Source: JBQLZQ01 sp052168355 | GTDB lineage: Bacteria; Pseudomonadota; Alphaproteobacteria; DSM-16000; Inquilinaceae | DNA length: 22,890 bases | Direction: 5' to 3' | Assembly (NCBI GenBank): GCA_052168355.1 | Contig: JBQLZQ010000039.1 | Location: 1 to 22,890 of the forward strand | Shown: positions 1 to 7,265 of the stretch, piece after piece | Layout of the letters: the number at the start of each line of letters is the position of its first letter | How positions within the stretch are numbered: the stretch's first letter is position 1 | Program-made: the position numbers and the translations under genes | The notes under the pieces: model-generated | What the model was told of the DNA's origin: nothing | What the model saw: only the letters and a program-made list of their open reading frames with translations | The model's database searches: none

Positions 1-94
1 CTCGGACAGGCTCCTAGAGCAGGATCGCCTTGGGTGGAATCGCTTCGGCGATCCCACCCAAGGCGTGAATCCTACTCTATTCATAGAGTTAGAG
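1..94. repeat. Palindromic REP-like element, left copy of 94-bp inverted repeat
   Basis: Bases 1-94 are the reverse complement of 22759-22852 with one difference (position 8). The core at 16-78 runs from AGAGCAGGATCG to CCTACTCT and encloses a strong hairpin at 26-65: a 12-bp arm (CGCCTTGGGTGG with CCACCCAAGGCG), one A-C mismatch, then ATCGC/GCGAT closed by a TTCG tetraloop. A second small palindrome, ACTCTA-TTCA-TAGAGT, lies at 74-89. The element could act as a bidirectional transcription terminator. Its outer edge (CTCGGACAGGCTC, then CTAG) resembles the end of an insertion sequence, so the true repeat may start at CTAG. Dispersed palindromes of this kind are common in alphaproteobacterial intergenic DNA. 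Confidence 0.9.
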
Positions 95-466
95 TCCGGG
101 ACCCATACGGGTGGGAGTCGTTGGCGGGGCCGGAATTTCGGGGCCGGGGCCGGGCGCCGGCGGGACGTCGCCGGGCGGCGGTATCTCAGGCGCGCCGGGC
201 GGGCTCGGGAAGCCAGGCGGCGGCGATGGCGGCGGAGCGTCGGGGGCCGGCGGCGGGATCTCGTCGGGGCGCGGGGAATCGGGCGCCGGAAATCCGGGCG
301 GCGGCGCGTCGGGTTGCGGATCCGGGGGCGGCGCGGGAACTTCGGGCGGGTGGTGAGGGTCCGAAGGCTCGGGGCCCGGTTCGGGCGGCGGCGTCTCGGC
401 CGGCGGGGCATCGGGCTGGGGATCCGACGGTGCGGGATGCTCTGGACGCTGGGCGGAAGACATCAT
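89..466 (-). CDS. Proline-rich low-complexity protein, function unknown
   Basis: This 125-residue reading frame starts at tandem ATG codons (466 and 463); a TTG at 484 would add six residues. After about ten residues it is almost entirely proline with Ala, Asp, Glu, Gly and Ser, and contains imperfect repeats: DPQPDAPP twice, PPPGFP twice, PEIP twice. No signal peptide, membrane segment or cysteine is visible. The stop codon TAA lies in the flank of the palindromic repeat at 1-94. Acidic proline-rich stretches often form extended linkers, but no domain is attached here. No clear ribosome binding site precedes the ATG pair. The opposite strand also has a long glycine-rich frame, as expected for such GC-rich DNA, so coding status is uncertain; the minus frame is favoured because its acidic proline composition is typical of real linker-like proteins. 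Confidence 0.42.
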   Translation of the reverse strand: MMSSAQRPEHPAPSDPQPDAPPAETPPPEPGPEPSDPHHPPEVPAPPPDPQPDAPPPGFPAPDSPRPDEIPPPAPDAPPPSPPPGFPSPPGAPEIPPPGDVPPAPGPGPEIPAPPTTPTRMGPGL

Positions 467-557
467 CACGCGATGGTGACGCAACGCCGTTGCGCCGGCA
501 ATAACCTATGTCAAGCCGATGCCGTCGCCGGCCCGCTGGGCGGCGATCCGGGGCCCG

Positions 558-764
558 TCAGGCGGCGGCGAAGGGCCGGAAACGGCTGGTGTCGAGCAGG
601 ACGGAACAGGCCAGGGACCGCTTGTCGTAAGGGTCCCGCACGTTGCGCAGGCGCGCATGGGCCAGGTTGGCGGTGTCCGTGTACACGCCTTCGATCTCCC
701 ACACGATCTCGTTCCCGTCCGCGCTGCGGTACTTCTGTCCGGGTGTGATCTCTTTCTTAGCCAT
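558..764 (-). CDS. Conserved-looking small hypothetical protein, 68 aa
   Basis: A 68-residue protein beginning MAKKEITPGQKYRS. It starts at ATG with a GGGGGA Shine-Dalgarno-like sequence about six bases upstream. The composition is that of a folded soluble protein: alternating hydrophobic and charged residues, an EIVWEIEGVYTD stretch suggestive of a small beta-barrel, and a SVLLDTSRFRPF end. No signal peptide or membrane segment is present and I do not recognise a named domain. It is read in the same direction as the proline-rich frame downstream and divergently from the PilZ gene. The 280 bp between it and the PilZ gene contain an AT-richer patch (about 790-870) that could hold promoters, but I see no convincing boxes. 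Good start signal and sensible composition make it a probable real gene. Confidence 0.7.
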   Translation of the reverse strand: MAKKEITPGQKYRSADGNEIVWEIEGVYTDTANLAHARLRNVRDPYDKRSLACSVLLDTSRFRPFAAA

Positions 765-1044
765 CCTAATCCCCCATACCTAGAGGTCGTATCACTGGAT
801 TTTGACCGACGTGTGCTGAAAAAACCGTTAATCGCCAAACGATTGGGCCAAAAAACGCCGAAACCTGCGAAATCGATGGATCGGGGGATACAACCGTCGG
901 GGGCATCGAGGTCCCTTAACGCCTCCTTCATCCGCCACATTCTACTCTGGGTCGAGGAATTCCGGGCCGCCCGACCCCTCCACGGCCACGGCAATCGGGC
1001 GGCCGCCGCCGGAACCATGAGATTTCTAAGCGTTGGGGCAGGTC

Positions 1045-1380
1045 ATGGCTCAGGTCTTTCAAAAGAACAGCCGACGCGATCGGCGCCTCCTCACCGAAAG
1101 GCTGTATGTCCTTCTGGATGAGCACCGCTTTCGCTGCCTGGACTGTTCGCTGGGCGGCATGTCGCTGCTCGACCCGGCCCGGTTCATGCGCGGGCGGCGC
1201 CTGGGCGAGGCGGTCGCCGGCAAGATGGGCGTCATCGGCGATCAAAACCTGCATCGCTTTTCCGCGATCATCCATCGCATCGAGCCGCGGAAAAGCCTGT
1301 TCGCCATTCGCTTTGTCGGCTTGTCGGACGAATGCTTCGACTTTCTGGAATCCGCGATCACGGGCCATACCAGGGTCTGA
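1045..1380 (+). CDS. PilZ-domain protein (possible c-di-GMP receptor)
   Basis: A 111-residue protein that is essentially one PilZ domain. The arginine-rich N-terminus (RRDRRLLTERLYV, about residues 10-22) matches the RxxxR half of the c-di-GMP site, and DCSLGGMSLL (about 33-42) matches the (D/N)xSxxG half. The strands of the six-stranded barrel follow, for example SAIIHRIE and SLFAIRFVGL. PilZ proteins bind cyclic di-GMP and control motility, exopolysaccharide or cell-cycle functions; a stand-alone domain like this usually acts by protein-protein contact. The start is the ATG at 1045, preceded by GGGGCAGG; an upstream TTG in the same frame at 1033 is less likely. The membrane-protein gene downstream is in the same direction after a 112-bp gap, so co-transcription is possible but not shown. 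Confidence 0.82.
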   Translation: MAQVFQKNSRRDRRLLTERLYVLLDEHRFRCLDCSLGGMSLLDPARFMRGRRLGEAVAGKMGVIGDQNLHRFSAIIHRIEPRKSLFAIRFVGLSDECFDFLESAITGHTRV

Positions 1381-1492
1381 GGGTCCTTATCCAGGACGCT
1401 TCGCCCACCTTACCCACTCTCCGCTTTGTGATGACCGGTGCAATTGCCGGGTCGGGGACCCTCCGGCATCATGGCCGGGCGGGGATGGTGGT

Positions 1493-2236
1493 ATGACAAT
1501 GTGGACAGACGGTGGGGCATCGCGCCGAACCGCGGGCGGCGGCCCGCGGTGGTTTGTGGCCGGCGCGGTGGCGTTGGCCGTGGTCGGCGTCCTGGCGGCG
1601 ATCGTCTGGTATTGGGGCCGGGACATCGCCGACCTGGCCGGATCGGCCGCCGCCATCGAGGCGTTTTTGGAACGCTGGGGCGCCTGGAGCGCCGTCGCCT
1701 CGATCGTCATGATGATCCTTCATTCCTTTGTGCCTCTCCCCGCCGAGCTGATCGCCGTGGCCAACGGCATGCTGTTCGGCAACCTGGCCGGGATCGCCAT
1801 CACCTGGATCGGCGCCATGATCGGCGCCTGCGTTGCGTTCGGCCTGGCCCGCTGGCTGGGGCAGCCCTTCGTGCGCCGGCTGGTACCCGAACGCCACTGG
1901 CCGGCCATCGACGCCTGGACCGAGAACAGGGGCGTGGCGACGCTGCTGGTCGCCCGGCTGATGCCGGTGGTGTCGTTCAACCTGATCAACTATGCCGCCG
2001 GGCTGGCCGGCGTGTCCTGGCTCGTGTTCCTGTGGACCACGGGGGTCGGCATCCTGCCGCTGACCATCTTCAGCGTCGTCATGGGCGACCAGATGCTCAC
2101 CGCCTCGCTGGAGGTCTGGGGCCTTGTCCTGCTGGCGATGGTCGGGTTTTGGCTGCTGTGGTCGTGGCACCGGCGGCGCCAGGCGGCCGCCACGGCACGG
2201 CCGGCGGCTCCCGAGAACCACCCGCCAAGGGTCTGA
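1493..2236 (+). CDS. TVP38/TMEM64 (VTT/SNARE-associated) family inner-membrane protein
   Basis: A 247-residue integral membrane protein of the VTT-domain family (TVP38/TMEM64, related to DedA). A short cytoplasmic N-terminus leads into a first membrane span (about residues 20-40). The VTT core follows, with its re-entrant motif FVPLPAELIAVANGMLFG (about 80-97), the glycine-rich GAMIGACVAFGLARWLG segment, LMPVVSFNLINYAAGL (about 160-175) and two more C-terminal spans. The tail is basic then Pro/Ala-rich. DedA/VTT proteins are linked to flipping of lipid carriers and to membrane homeostasis; no substrate can be read from the sequence. The start is ATG 1493, after a purine-rich GGGGATGGTGGT; a second in-frame ATG lies two codons on. 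Confidence 0.85.
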   Translation: MTMWTDGGASRRTAGGGPRWFVAGAVALAVVGVLAAIVWYWGRDIADLAGSAAAIEAFLERWGAWSAVASIVMMILHSFVPLPAELIAVANGMLFGNLAGIAITWIGAMIGACVAFGLARWLGQPFVRRLVPERHWPAIDAWTENRGVATLLVARLMPVVSFNLINYAAGLAGVSWLVFLWTTGVGILPLTIFSVVMGDQMLTASLEVWGLVLLAMVGFWLLWSWHRRRQAAATARPAAPENHPPRV

Positions 2237-2268
2237 CGAGATCGACCCTTAAACCTTTGCCAAACTGT

Positions 2269-2340
2269 GTTGGTCCGCTTTGAGCATTTTTGAACCAACC
2301 AAAAACCTGTCATGATCATTCGACACTGTTCGTTCGACAC
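2269..2340. promoter_or_regulatory. AT-richer leader with inverted and direct repeats, possible operator region
   Basis: The 141-bp gap before the DUF2867-like gene is visibly richer in A+T than its surroundings. It contains an imperfect inverted repeat (GTTGGTCC at 2269-2276 and GAACCAAC at 2292-2299), the perfect palindrome ATGATCAT (2312-2319), and an exact direct repeat of TTCGACAC (2319-2326 and 2333-2340) with 14-bp spacing. Such paired sites are typical of a regulator-bound promoter. No sigma-70 or EcfG boxes could be assigned with confidence, so function is inferred only from the repeats. Confidence 0.3.
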
Positions 2341-2377
2341 GATCGGCCAGCTCAGGTTTTGAGGGGTGGGAGAAAAC

Positions 2378-2860
2378 ATGGAAAGCAGCGAGATCCACAT
2401 TTTGGATCAGCGTTCCGTGCTCGATTATTTCGACAGTCAATCGGTCGGTCTTCCCGTGGCGATATCACCGCTCGAAGCGTGGAACCACATCATGTCAGAG
2501 CCGCGCCCGCTCCTACAGGCTGCGTTCCGGGTGCGAGACGCAATCTCCTCGAAGTTCGGCGTGAAGCGTATCGGCGGCTTTACCGGGGACAGAAGGGAAA
2601 CGGTTAATGTCGGCGATATGCTCGATTTCTTTCTCGTCGAACATATCTCGCCAAACGCTCTGGTCCTGACGGAGCGTGACCGTCATCTGGATGTCATGAC
2701 CTGCCTCTCGACATCCGGTCATGAATTGACCATCACATCCTCGGTCAAGACCCACAACACCTTTGGCCGGGCCTATATGATTCCGGTCGGGCTGGCCCAT
2801 AAGCTCATTGTGCGGACCATGCTCCAGCGGCTCAGGAAAAAGTTGGGCGCCGGGAGTTGA
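2378..2860 (+). CDS. DUF2867-like protein
   Basis: A 160-residue soluble protein resembling the DUF2867 family, a domain that occurs alone or fused behind NAD-dependent epimerase-like domains. Matching features are an aromatic and acidic N-terminal half, the GDMLDFFLVEHISPNALVL stretch (about residues 80-98), DRHLDVMTCLS, and the closing block VKTHNTFGRAYMIPVGLAHKL followed by a basic helix. There is no signal peptide. The ATG at 2378 is chosen because GGGAG sits five bases upstream; an in-frame GTG at 2366 lacks such a site. No biochemical role is known to me. Base composition at the start of the gene and in its leader is less GC-biased than in neighbouring genes, which hints at later acquisition. 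An intrinsic terminator overlaps its stop codon. Confidence 0.72.
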   Translation: MESSEIHILDQRSVLDYFDSQSVGLPVAISPLEAWNHIMSEPRPLLQAAFRVRDAISSKFGVKRIGGFTGDRRETVNVGDMLDFFLVEHISPNALVLTERDRHLDVMTCLSTSGHELTITSSVKTHNTFGRAYMIPVGLAHKLIVRTMLQRLRKKLGAGS

Positions 2861-2872
2861 GCGGCGTTTTTT
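2848..2872 (+). terminator. Probable intrinsic terminator after the DUF2867-like gene
   Basis: CGCCG (2848-2852) can pair with CGGCG (2862-2866) across a nine-base loop that includes the TGA stop codon, and is followed at once by six T residues (2867-2872). The stem is short but GC-only. It lies between two convergent genes, where a terminator is expected. Confidence 0.5.
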
Positions 2873-2924
2873 CAGACCAACTCAGTCGACAGAGTCGATA
2901 TCGAAAACAGTTTAGCGGCATGGC

Positions 2925-3992
2925 TCAAACTGTTGTCTTCGCCTTGGCCGCCCGCAGGATCATCCCGTAGAGATCGCGGGGCTCGTCGGGGTCGGCCATC
3001 AGGTCGAGGGACTGGTACTGGCCGGTGCGGTCCAGCTGGTCGCGGAGGTAGCACAGGGCCGAGAAGTCCTCGATGGCGAAACCGACGCTGTCGAACAGGG
3101 TGATCCGCCGGGCATCGCGCCGCCCCGGCGTTTCGCCCCGCATCACCTGCCAAAGTTCGACAACCGGATGGCCGGCATCGAGTTTCTGGATCTCGCCCTC
3201 GACGCGCGTCTGGGGCGCGTACTCCACATAGATGTCGGACCGCAGCAGGATATCCCGGTGCAGTTCCGTCTTGCCCGGGCAGTCGCCGCCGACCGCGTTG
3301 ATGTGCACGCCGGACCCGACCATGTTGTCGGTCAGGATGGCCGCGTTGCGTTTGTCGGCGGTCGCGGTGGTGATGATGTGCGCGCCTTCGACGGCGTCCT
3401 GGGCCGATGCGCACCGGGCGATGTCGAACCCCTGTCCCGCCAGGTTGGCGGCGCACCGGTCGACAGCGGCCGGATCGACGTCGTAAAGCCGCAGCCTGTC
3501 GACACCCAGGACCGCCTTGAAGGCCAGCGCCTGGAATTCGGACTGGGCGCCGTTGCCGATCAGCGCCATGCAGTCGGCCCCGTCCGGCGCCAGGTATCTG
3601 GCGGCCAGCGCCGAGGTGGCGGCGGTGCGCAGCGCCGTCAGGATGGTCATTTCCGACAACAGGAGCGGATACCCCGTGGCGACATCGGACAGCATGCCGA
3701 AGGCGGTCACGGTCTGCAGGCCCTCCTCGACGTTCTTGGGATGGCCGTTGACGTACTTGAAGGCGTAAAGCGTGCCGTCGCTGATGGGCATCAGCTCGAT
3801 CACCCCGGTCGGCGAATGGGAGGCGACGCGCGGCGTCTTGTCGAACAGCTCCCAACGCTGGAAGTCCCGCTCCAGATAGTCCACCAGCCCCCGGATCATG
3901 TCCTCCACGCCGATGTCGAGCACGATGTTCATCATGTGATCGACACTGACGAAGCGCACGAGGTTGAGGGCCTTCGGATCGGGGAGGGACAT
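2925..3992 (-). CDS. ocd: Ornithine cyclodeaminase
   Basis: A 355-residue enzyme of the ornithine cyclodeaminase / mu-crystallin family, close to the Pseudomonas type in motif layout. It should convert L-ornithine to L-proline and ammonia with bound NAD. Visible are RVASHSPTGVIELMP (about 55-69), the substrate-binding lysine region YAFKYVNGHP (K79), the Rossmann loop IGNGAQSEFQALAF (145-158), and the catalytic block NAVGGDCPGKTEL, whose aspartate (about D237) is the proton relay residue in the family. The start at 3992 gives the family length; longer upstream frames read into non-conserved sequence, and the RBS is weak. It is divergent from an amino-acid symporter gene 244 bp away, suggesting a shared role in amino-acid use. 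Lysine or another basic amino acid as alternative substrate cannot be excluded. Confidence 0.93.
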   Translation of the reverse strand: MSLPDPKALNLVRFVSVDHMMNIVLDIGVEDMIRGLVDYLERDFQRWELFDKTPRVASHSPTGVIELMPISDGTLYAFKYVNGHPKNVEEGLQTVTAFGMLSDVATGYPLLLSEMTILTALRTAATSALAARYLAPDGADCMALIGNGAQSEFQALAFKAVLGVDRLRLYDVDPAAVDRCAANLAGQGFDIARCASAQDAVEGAHIITTATADKRNAAILTDNMVGSGVHINAVGGDCPGKTELHRDILLRSDIYVEYAPQTRVEGEIQKLDAGHPVVELWQVMRGETPGRRDARRITLFDSVGFAIEDFSALCYLRDQLDRTGQYQSLDLMADPDEPRDLYGMILRAAKAKTTV

Positions 3993-4236
3993 GATTCGGG
4001 TCGGTCTTTTCGGGGGAACCGGGCCTGTCTTCCGGCATCGCGCGCCGGTGTCATGCCTCGGTTTCCGTGGAGTTCCAGGCGACCTTTGCACCACCGTTTG
4101 ACAGGAGCAAGCACAAAGGCGGACAGTTTTGACGGTGGCTCCCAAGTCGTTTCATGGTCTATCGAAGTCTTTATGAGGGGGCCGTCAGAATCCGCCATAG
4201 TGTTGGCGGGACCCGATTTGAACAGGGGGACGACCA
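3993..4236. promoter_or_regulatory. Divergent intergenic region between ocd and symporter gene
   Basis: This 244-bp gap must hold promoters for both flanking genes. A good -35-like TTGACA occurs at about 4098-4103 and a second TTGACG at about 4128, but neither has a convincing -10 box at normal spacing. A small hairpin (CCGCCA-TAGTGT-TGGCGG) lies about 25-45 bases before the symporter start and could be part of its leader. No glycine riboswitch core was found. Assignment rests on position only. Confidence 0.3.
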
Positions 4237-5661
4237 ATGGGATTTCTGGAAGCTATTTTCAACGCCATCAGCGACGGAACCTGGGGGTGGTCTTTGATAC
4301 CCTTCCTGGTCGTCCTTGGGATTTTCTTCACCATCGCCTCGGGACTGGTTCAGTTTCAGTTTTTCGGCCGCATGTTCAAGGTTCTGTTTCCGGGCAAGCA
4401 GGTTGGGGCGGAAGGGCATATCAGTTCGCGCGAGGCGCTGCTGGTCAGCGTCGGCGGACGGGTCGGCGGCGGCAACATCGCCGGCGTGGCCGTGGCCATC
4501 ACGCTGGGCGGTCCCGGCGCCGTCTTCTGGATGTGGGCGGTGGCGCTGATCGGCATGGCGACCAGCCTGTTCGAATGCTCGCTGGCCCAGATCTACAAGC
4601 GGGCCGAGGGCGACGGCACCTATCGCGGCGGGCCGGCCCGCTACATCATCCACGGACTGGGTCCGAAATTCGGCTGGCTGGCGGTGGTCTACGCGGTGTC
4701 GCTGATCGCCGCCTTCGCGCTTGGCTTCAACGCCTTCCAGGGCAACACCGTGGCCGGCGCGGCGGAAGACAGCCTGGGCATCGGCCGGATCTGGACCGGC
4801 CTGGGTCTCGCCATCCTGACCGGCTTCGTCGTTTATGGCGGCATCAAACGCATTGCCAAGGTGGCCGATGTGGTCGTGCCGATCATGGCCGTCGGCTACA
4901 TCGCCATGGCCCTGATCATCATCCTGCTCAACATCGGCGATATCCCCTCCGTGCTGGCGACGATCGTGACCAACGCCTTCGGGTTCGAGGAGGCGGTCGG
5001 CGGCGGCATGGGGGCCGCGGTGGCCAACGGTCTGCGGCGCGGGCTGTTCTCCAACGAGGCCGGTCTGGGCAGCGCCCCCAACGTGGCGGCGGTGGCCTAT
5101 GTCCGCCACCCCATCAGCCAGGGCATCACCCAGTCTCTTTCCGTGTTCATCGACACCATCGTCATCTGTTCCTGCACGGCCTTTGTCATCCTGCTCGGCG
5201 ATGTCTATGTGCCGGGCGCCGAAAGCATCGACGGCATCGTCCTCACCCAACAATCGCTGGTGTCCCATGTCGGGGCGTGGGGGCAGTATTTCCTGACGAC
5301 GGCCATCCTGCTCTTCGCCTTCAGCTCCATCATCTACAACTATTATCTGGGCGAGAACGCCCTGACGGTGCTGACCGAAAGCCCGATGTCCCTGCACGTC
5401 CTGCGTGTTCTGGTCGTGGCGCTGGTGTTCGTCGGGGCCTCGGCGCCAGGCGCCACGGCGGTGTTCTTCTTCTCCGATCCGATGATGGGCGTCCTGGCCA
5501 TGGTCAACCTGCTGGCCGTCATCATGCTGTTTCCCGTCGGCATGCGGGTGCTCACCGACTACCGGGAGCAGTTGAAGCAGGGGATCGAGGATCCGGTGTT
5601 CGACCCGGCGAAGTTCCCCGACCTGGACATCGACCGCAAGGCGTGGGATCTGGCCGGGTAG
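4237..5661 (+). CDS. Alanine/glycine:cation symporter (AGCS) family transporter
   Basis: A 474-residue polytopic inner-membrane protein of the AGCS (sodium:alanine/glycine symporter) family, normal in length, with about ten to eleven hydrophobic spans. The family signature is clear: RVGGGNIAGVAVAITLGGPG and FWMW (about residues 75-100), followed by GDGTYRGGPARYI, and a second conserved block GLRRGLFSNEAGLGSAPN (about 265-282). The first motif usually reads GTGN or GSGN; here the middle residue is glycine, a small deviation near the substrate and ion site. Members import alanine or glycine with Na+ or H+. The ATG has an excellent Shine-Dalgarno (AGGGGG about seven bases upstream). Its divergent partner is ornithine cyclodeaminase, so the physiological substrate may be an amino acid other than alanine; this is inference. 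Confidence 0.92.
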   Translation: MGFLEAIFNAISDGTWGWSLIPFLVVLGIFFTIASGLVQFQFFGRMFKVLFPGKQVGAEGHISSREALLVSVGGRVGGGNIAGVAVAITLGGPGAVFWMWAVALIGMATSLFECSLAQIYKRAEGDGTYRGGPARYIIHGLGPKFGWLAVVYAVSLIAAFALGFNAFQGNTVAGAAEDSLGIGRIWTGLGLAILTGFVVYGGIKRIAKVADVVVPIMAVGYIAMALIIILLNIGDIPSVLATIVTNAFGFEEAVGGGMGAAVANGLRRGLFSNEAGLGSAPNVAAVAYVRHPISQGITQSLSVFIDTIVICSCTAFVILLGDVYVPGAESIDGIVLTQQSLVSHVGAWGQYFLTTAILLFAFSSIIYNYYLGENALTVLTESPMSLHVLRVLVVALVFVGASAPGATAVFFFSDPMMGVLAMVNLLAVIMLFPVGMRVLTDYREQLKQGIEDPVFDPAKFPDLDIDRKAWDLAG

Positions 5662-5668
5662 GGACGGG

Positions 5669-5693
5669 CGCGGGGGTACGCTCCGCCCCCGCG
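5669..5693 (+). terminator. Strong hairpin after the symporter gene, probable terminator
   Basis: CGCGGGGG (5669-5676) pairs perfectly with CCCCCGCG (5686-5693) around a nine-base loop, eight bases after the symporter stop codon. It is followed by ACGCTTT, only a weak T tract, so termination may be incomplete or Rho-assisted. It separates the symporter from the molybdate operon. Confidence 0.5.
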
Positions 5694-5783
5694 ACGCTTT
5701 GCGCCGGCAGGGCGTCCGATGTAGAACCCCATCTCTTGGGACCGAGGGGCCTTGCGCGCCCCGGCACCGTTTTGGGGATCCGT

Positions 5784-6560
5784 ATGACCGGCATTGTGCC
5801 AACCCTGCTTGGCCTTGTCGCCGCGCTGATGCTGGGCGTGGCGCCCGGCCACTCCTTCGCGCGGGAGCGGGTGGTGGTGTTCGCCGCGGCCAGCCTGAAG
5901 ACCGCGCTGGACGACGCGGTGCGCGCCTGGCAGGCCGAGACCGGAGAGGTTGCCGTCGTGTCCTATGCCGGCAGCGGCGCCCTGGCGCGGCAGATCGACC
6001 AGGGCGCTCCGGCCGACCTGTTCCTCTCCGCCAACCCGGACTGGATGGATTACGTCCAGGACCGGGGCCTCATCGATCCGGAGACGCGGGTCGATCTGTT
6101 GGGCAACCGGCTGGTGTTGATCGCCCCTGCCGACGGCGGGCTGGATCTCGAGCTGGCGCCCGGTGTCGATCTGGCCGGCGCGCTGGGGCCGGACGGGCGG
6201 CTGGCGGTCGCCAATGTCGACGCCGTGCCGGCGGGGCAGTACGCCAGGGAAGCGCTGGTAGCCCTGGGCGTGTGGGACAGCGTCGCCGATCGCCTGGCCC
6301 AGGCTTTGGACGTGCGCGCCGCCCTGGTGCTGGTGTCGCGCGGCGAGGCGCCGGCCGGAATCGTCTACCGCACCGATGCCGCCGTCGATCCGGGCGTGCG
6401 AACGGTGGCGACGTTCCCGGAGGACAGCCATCGGCCGATCGTTTATCCGGCGGCGGCGACGGCGGACGCCGGCCCCGAGGCCCGCGCCCTGCTGGCCTAT
6501 CTGACATCGGCGGCGGCGCGGCCCTGGTTCGAGGGCCAGGGCTTTGCCGTGATCGACTGA
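5784..6560 (+). CDS. modA: Molybdate ABC transporter, periplasmic substrate-binding protein ModA
   Basis: A 258-residue periplasmic binding protein. A Sec signal peptide spans about residues 1-26 (hydrophobic LLGLVAALMLGVA, probable cleavage after HSFA). The mature protein begins with VVVFAAASLKTALDD, the first oxyanion-binding loop of ModA. SYAGSGALARQI (second binding loop) and GAPADLFLSAN follow, then the late conserved SRGEAPAGIVYRTDA region. It binds molybdate or tungstate and delivers it to ModB-ModC. The chosen ATG has GGGGAT upstream. ModB starts three bases after its stop, so the two are co-transcribed. No Mo-cofactor riboswitch is recognisable in the 122-bp leader. Confidence 0.95.
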   Translation: MTGIVPTLLGLVAALMLGVAPGHSFARERVVVFAAASLKTALDDAVRAWQAETGEVAVVSYAGSGALARQIDQGAPADLFLSANPDWMDYVQDRGLIDPETRVDLLGNRLVLIAPADGGLDLELAPGVDLAGALGPDGRLAVANVDAVPAGQYAREALVALGVWDSVADRLAQALDVRAALVLVSRGEAPAGIVYRTDAAVDPGVRTVATFPEDSHRPIVYPAAATADAGPEARALLAYLTSAAARPWFEGQGFAVID

Positions 6561-6563
6561 CGG

Positions 6564-7265
6564 GTGTCCGCCCTGACGCTCACGCCGGAAGAATGGACCG
6601 CGCTGCGCCTCAGCCTGCGGGTCGCGCTGTGGGCGACGGCGGTCAGCCTGCCGTTCGGGCTGGCGGTGGCGTTCGTTCTGGCCCGTGGCCGCTTTCCCGG
6701 CAAGGCGATCCTGGACGGGATCGTCCATCTGCCGCTGATCATGCCGCCGGTGGTCACCGGGTATGCGCTGCTGCTGCTGTTCGGGCGGCGCGGGCCGTTG
6801 GGCGAATTCCTGGAGCAGCAGTTCGGCATCGTGCTGGCCTTTCGCTGGACCGGGGCGGCGCTGGCCTGCGCCATCATGGGCTTTCCCCTGATGGTCCGGG
6901 CCATGCGCCTGTCGATCGAGGCGGTCGACCGCGGCCTGGAGGACGCGGCGGGTACGCTCGGCGCCAGCCCGCCGCTGGTCTTTCTCACCGTCACCCTGCC
7001 GCTGATCCTGCCCGGCCTGATCGCCGGGGTGATCCTGAGCTTCGCCCGCGCCATGGGGGAGTTCGGGGCGACCATCACCTTCGTCTCCAACATCCCGGGC
7101 GAAACCCAGACCCTGCCGTCGGCCATCTATACCTTCACCCAGATCCCCGGCGGTGACGCCCAGGCCCTGCGCCTGACCCTGATCTCCGTTGCCGTGTCGC
7201 TGGCCGCGCTGCTGGTGTCGGAGCTGCTGGCGCGCCGCGTCGGAGCAAGGCTGTCGGGACGATGA
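6564..7265 (+). CDS. modB: Molybdate ABC transporter permease ModB
   Basis: A 233-residue permease with about five membrane spans, typical of ModB. The cytoplasmic EAA loop that docks on the ATPase is visible as EDAAGTLGASPPLVFLTVTLP (about residues 130-150), followed by the diagnostic ARAMGEFGATITF. Earlier LPLIMPPVVTGYALLLLFG matches the family second conserved segment. Translation starts at GTG 6564, three bases after the modA stop. The stop TGA is overlapped by an ATG (ATGA at 7262-7265), the arrangement in which modC would normally begin. Here that ATG opens a repeat-built frame and modC lies 560 bp further on. Confidence 0.95.
   Translation: MSALTLTPEEWTALRLSLRVALWATAVSLPFGLAVAFVLARGRFPGKAILDGIVHLPLIMPPVVTGYALLLLFGRRGPLGEFLEQQFGIVLAFRWTGAALACAIMGFPLMVRAMRLSIEAVDRGLEDAAGTLGASPPLVFLTVTLPLILPGLIAGVILSFARAMGEFGATITFVSNIPGETQTLPSAIYTFTQIPGGDAQALRLTLISVAVSLAALLVSELLARRVGARLSGR

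Noticed and set aside
111..356. Glycine-rich 81-codon plus-strand frame
   Set aside because: Low-complexity complement of the proline-rich minus frame; no ribosome site and no domain. At most one of the two is real.
1011..1034. EcfG-like GGAAC-N15-CGTT before the PilZ gene
   Set aside because: Spacing is 15, outside the usual 16-17, and the -10 box lies only ten bases before the ATG, overlapping the ribosome site.
4088..4236. Glycine riboswitch in the leader of the AGCS gene
   Set aside because: Such riboswitches often precede this transporter family, but no conserved aptamer core or tandem aptamer was found.
5694..5783. Molybdenum-cofactor riboswitch or ModE site before modA
   Set aside because: Only about 90 bases remain after the terminator, and no recognisable core or ModE palindrome was seen.
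4171..5802. 543-codon minus-strand frame opposite the symporter
   Set aside because: His/Gln/Asp/Gly-rich composition typical of antisense shadows in GC-rich DNA; the symporter on the plus strand is unambiguous.
3168..6560. Very long open frame covering antisense of ocd, the symporter gene and modA
   Set aside because: A GC-bias artefact: only its last 258 codons are modA; the rest is antisense or out of frame to well-recognised genes.
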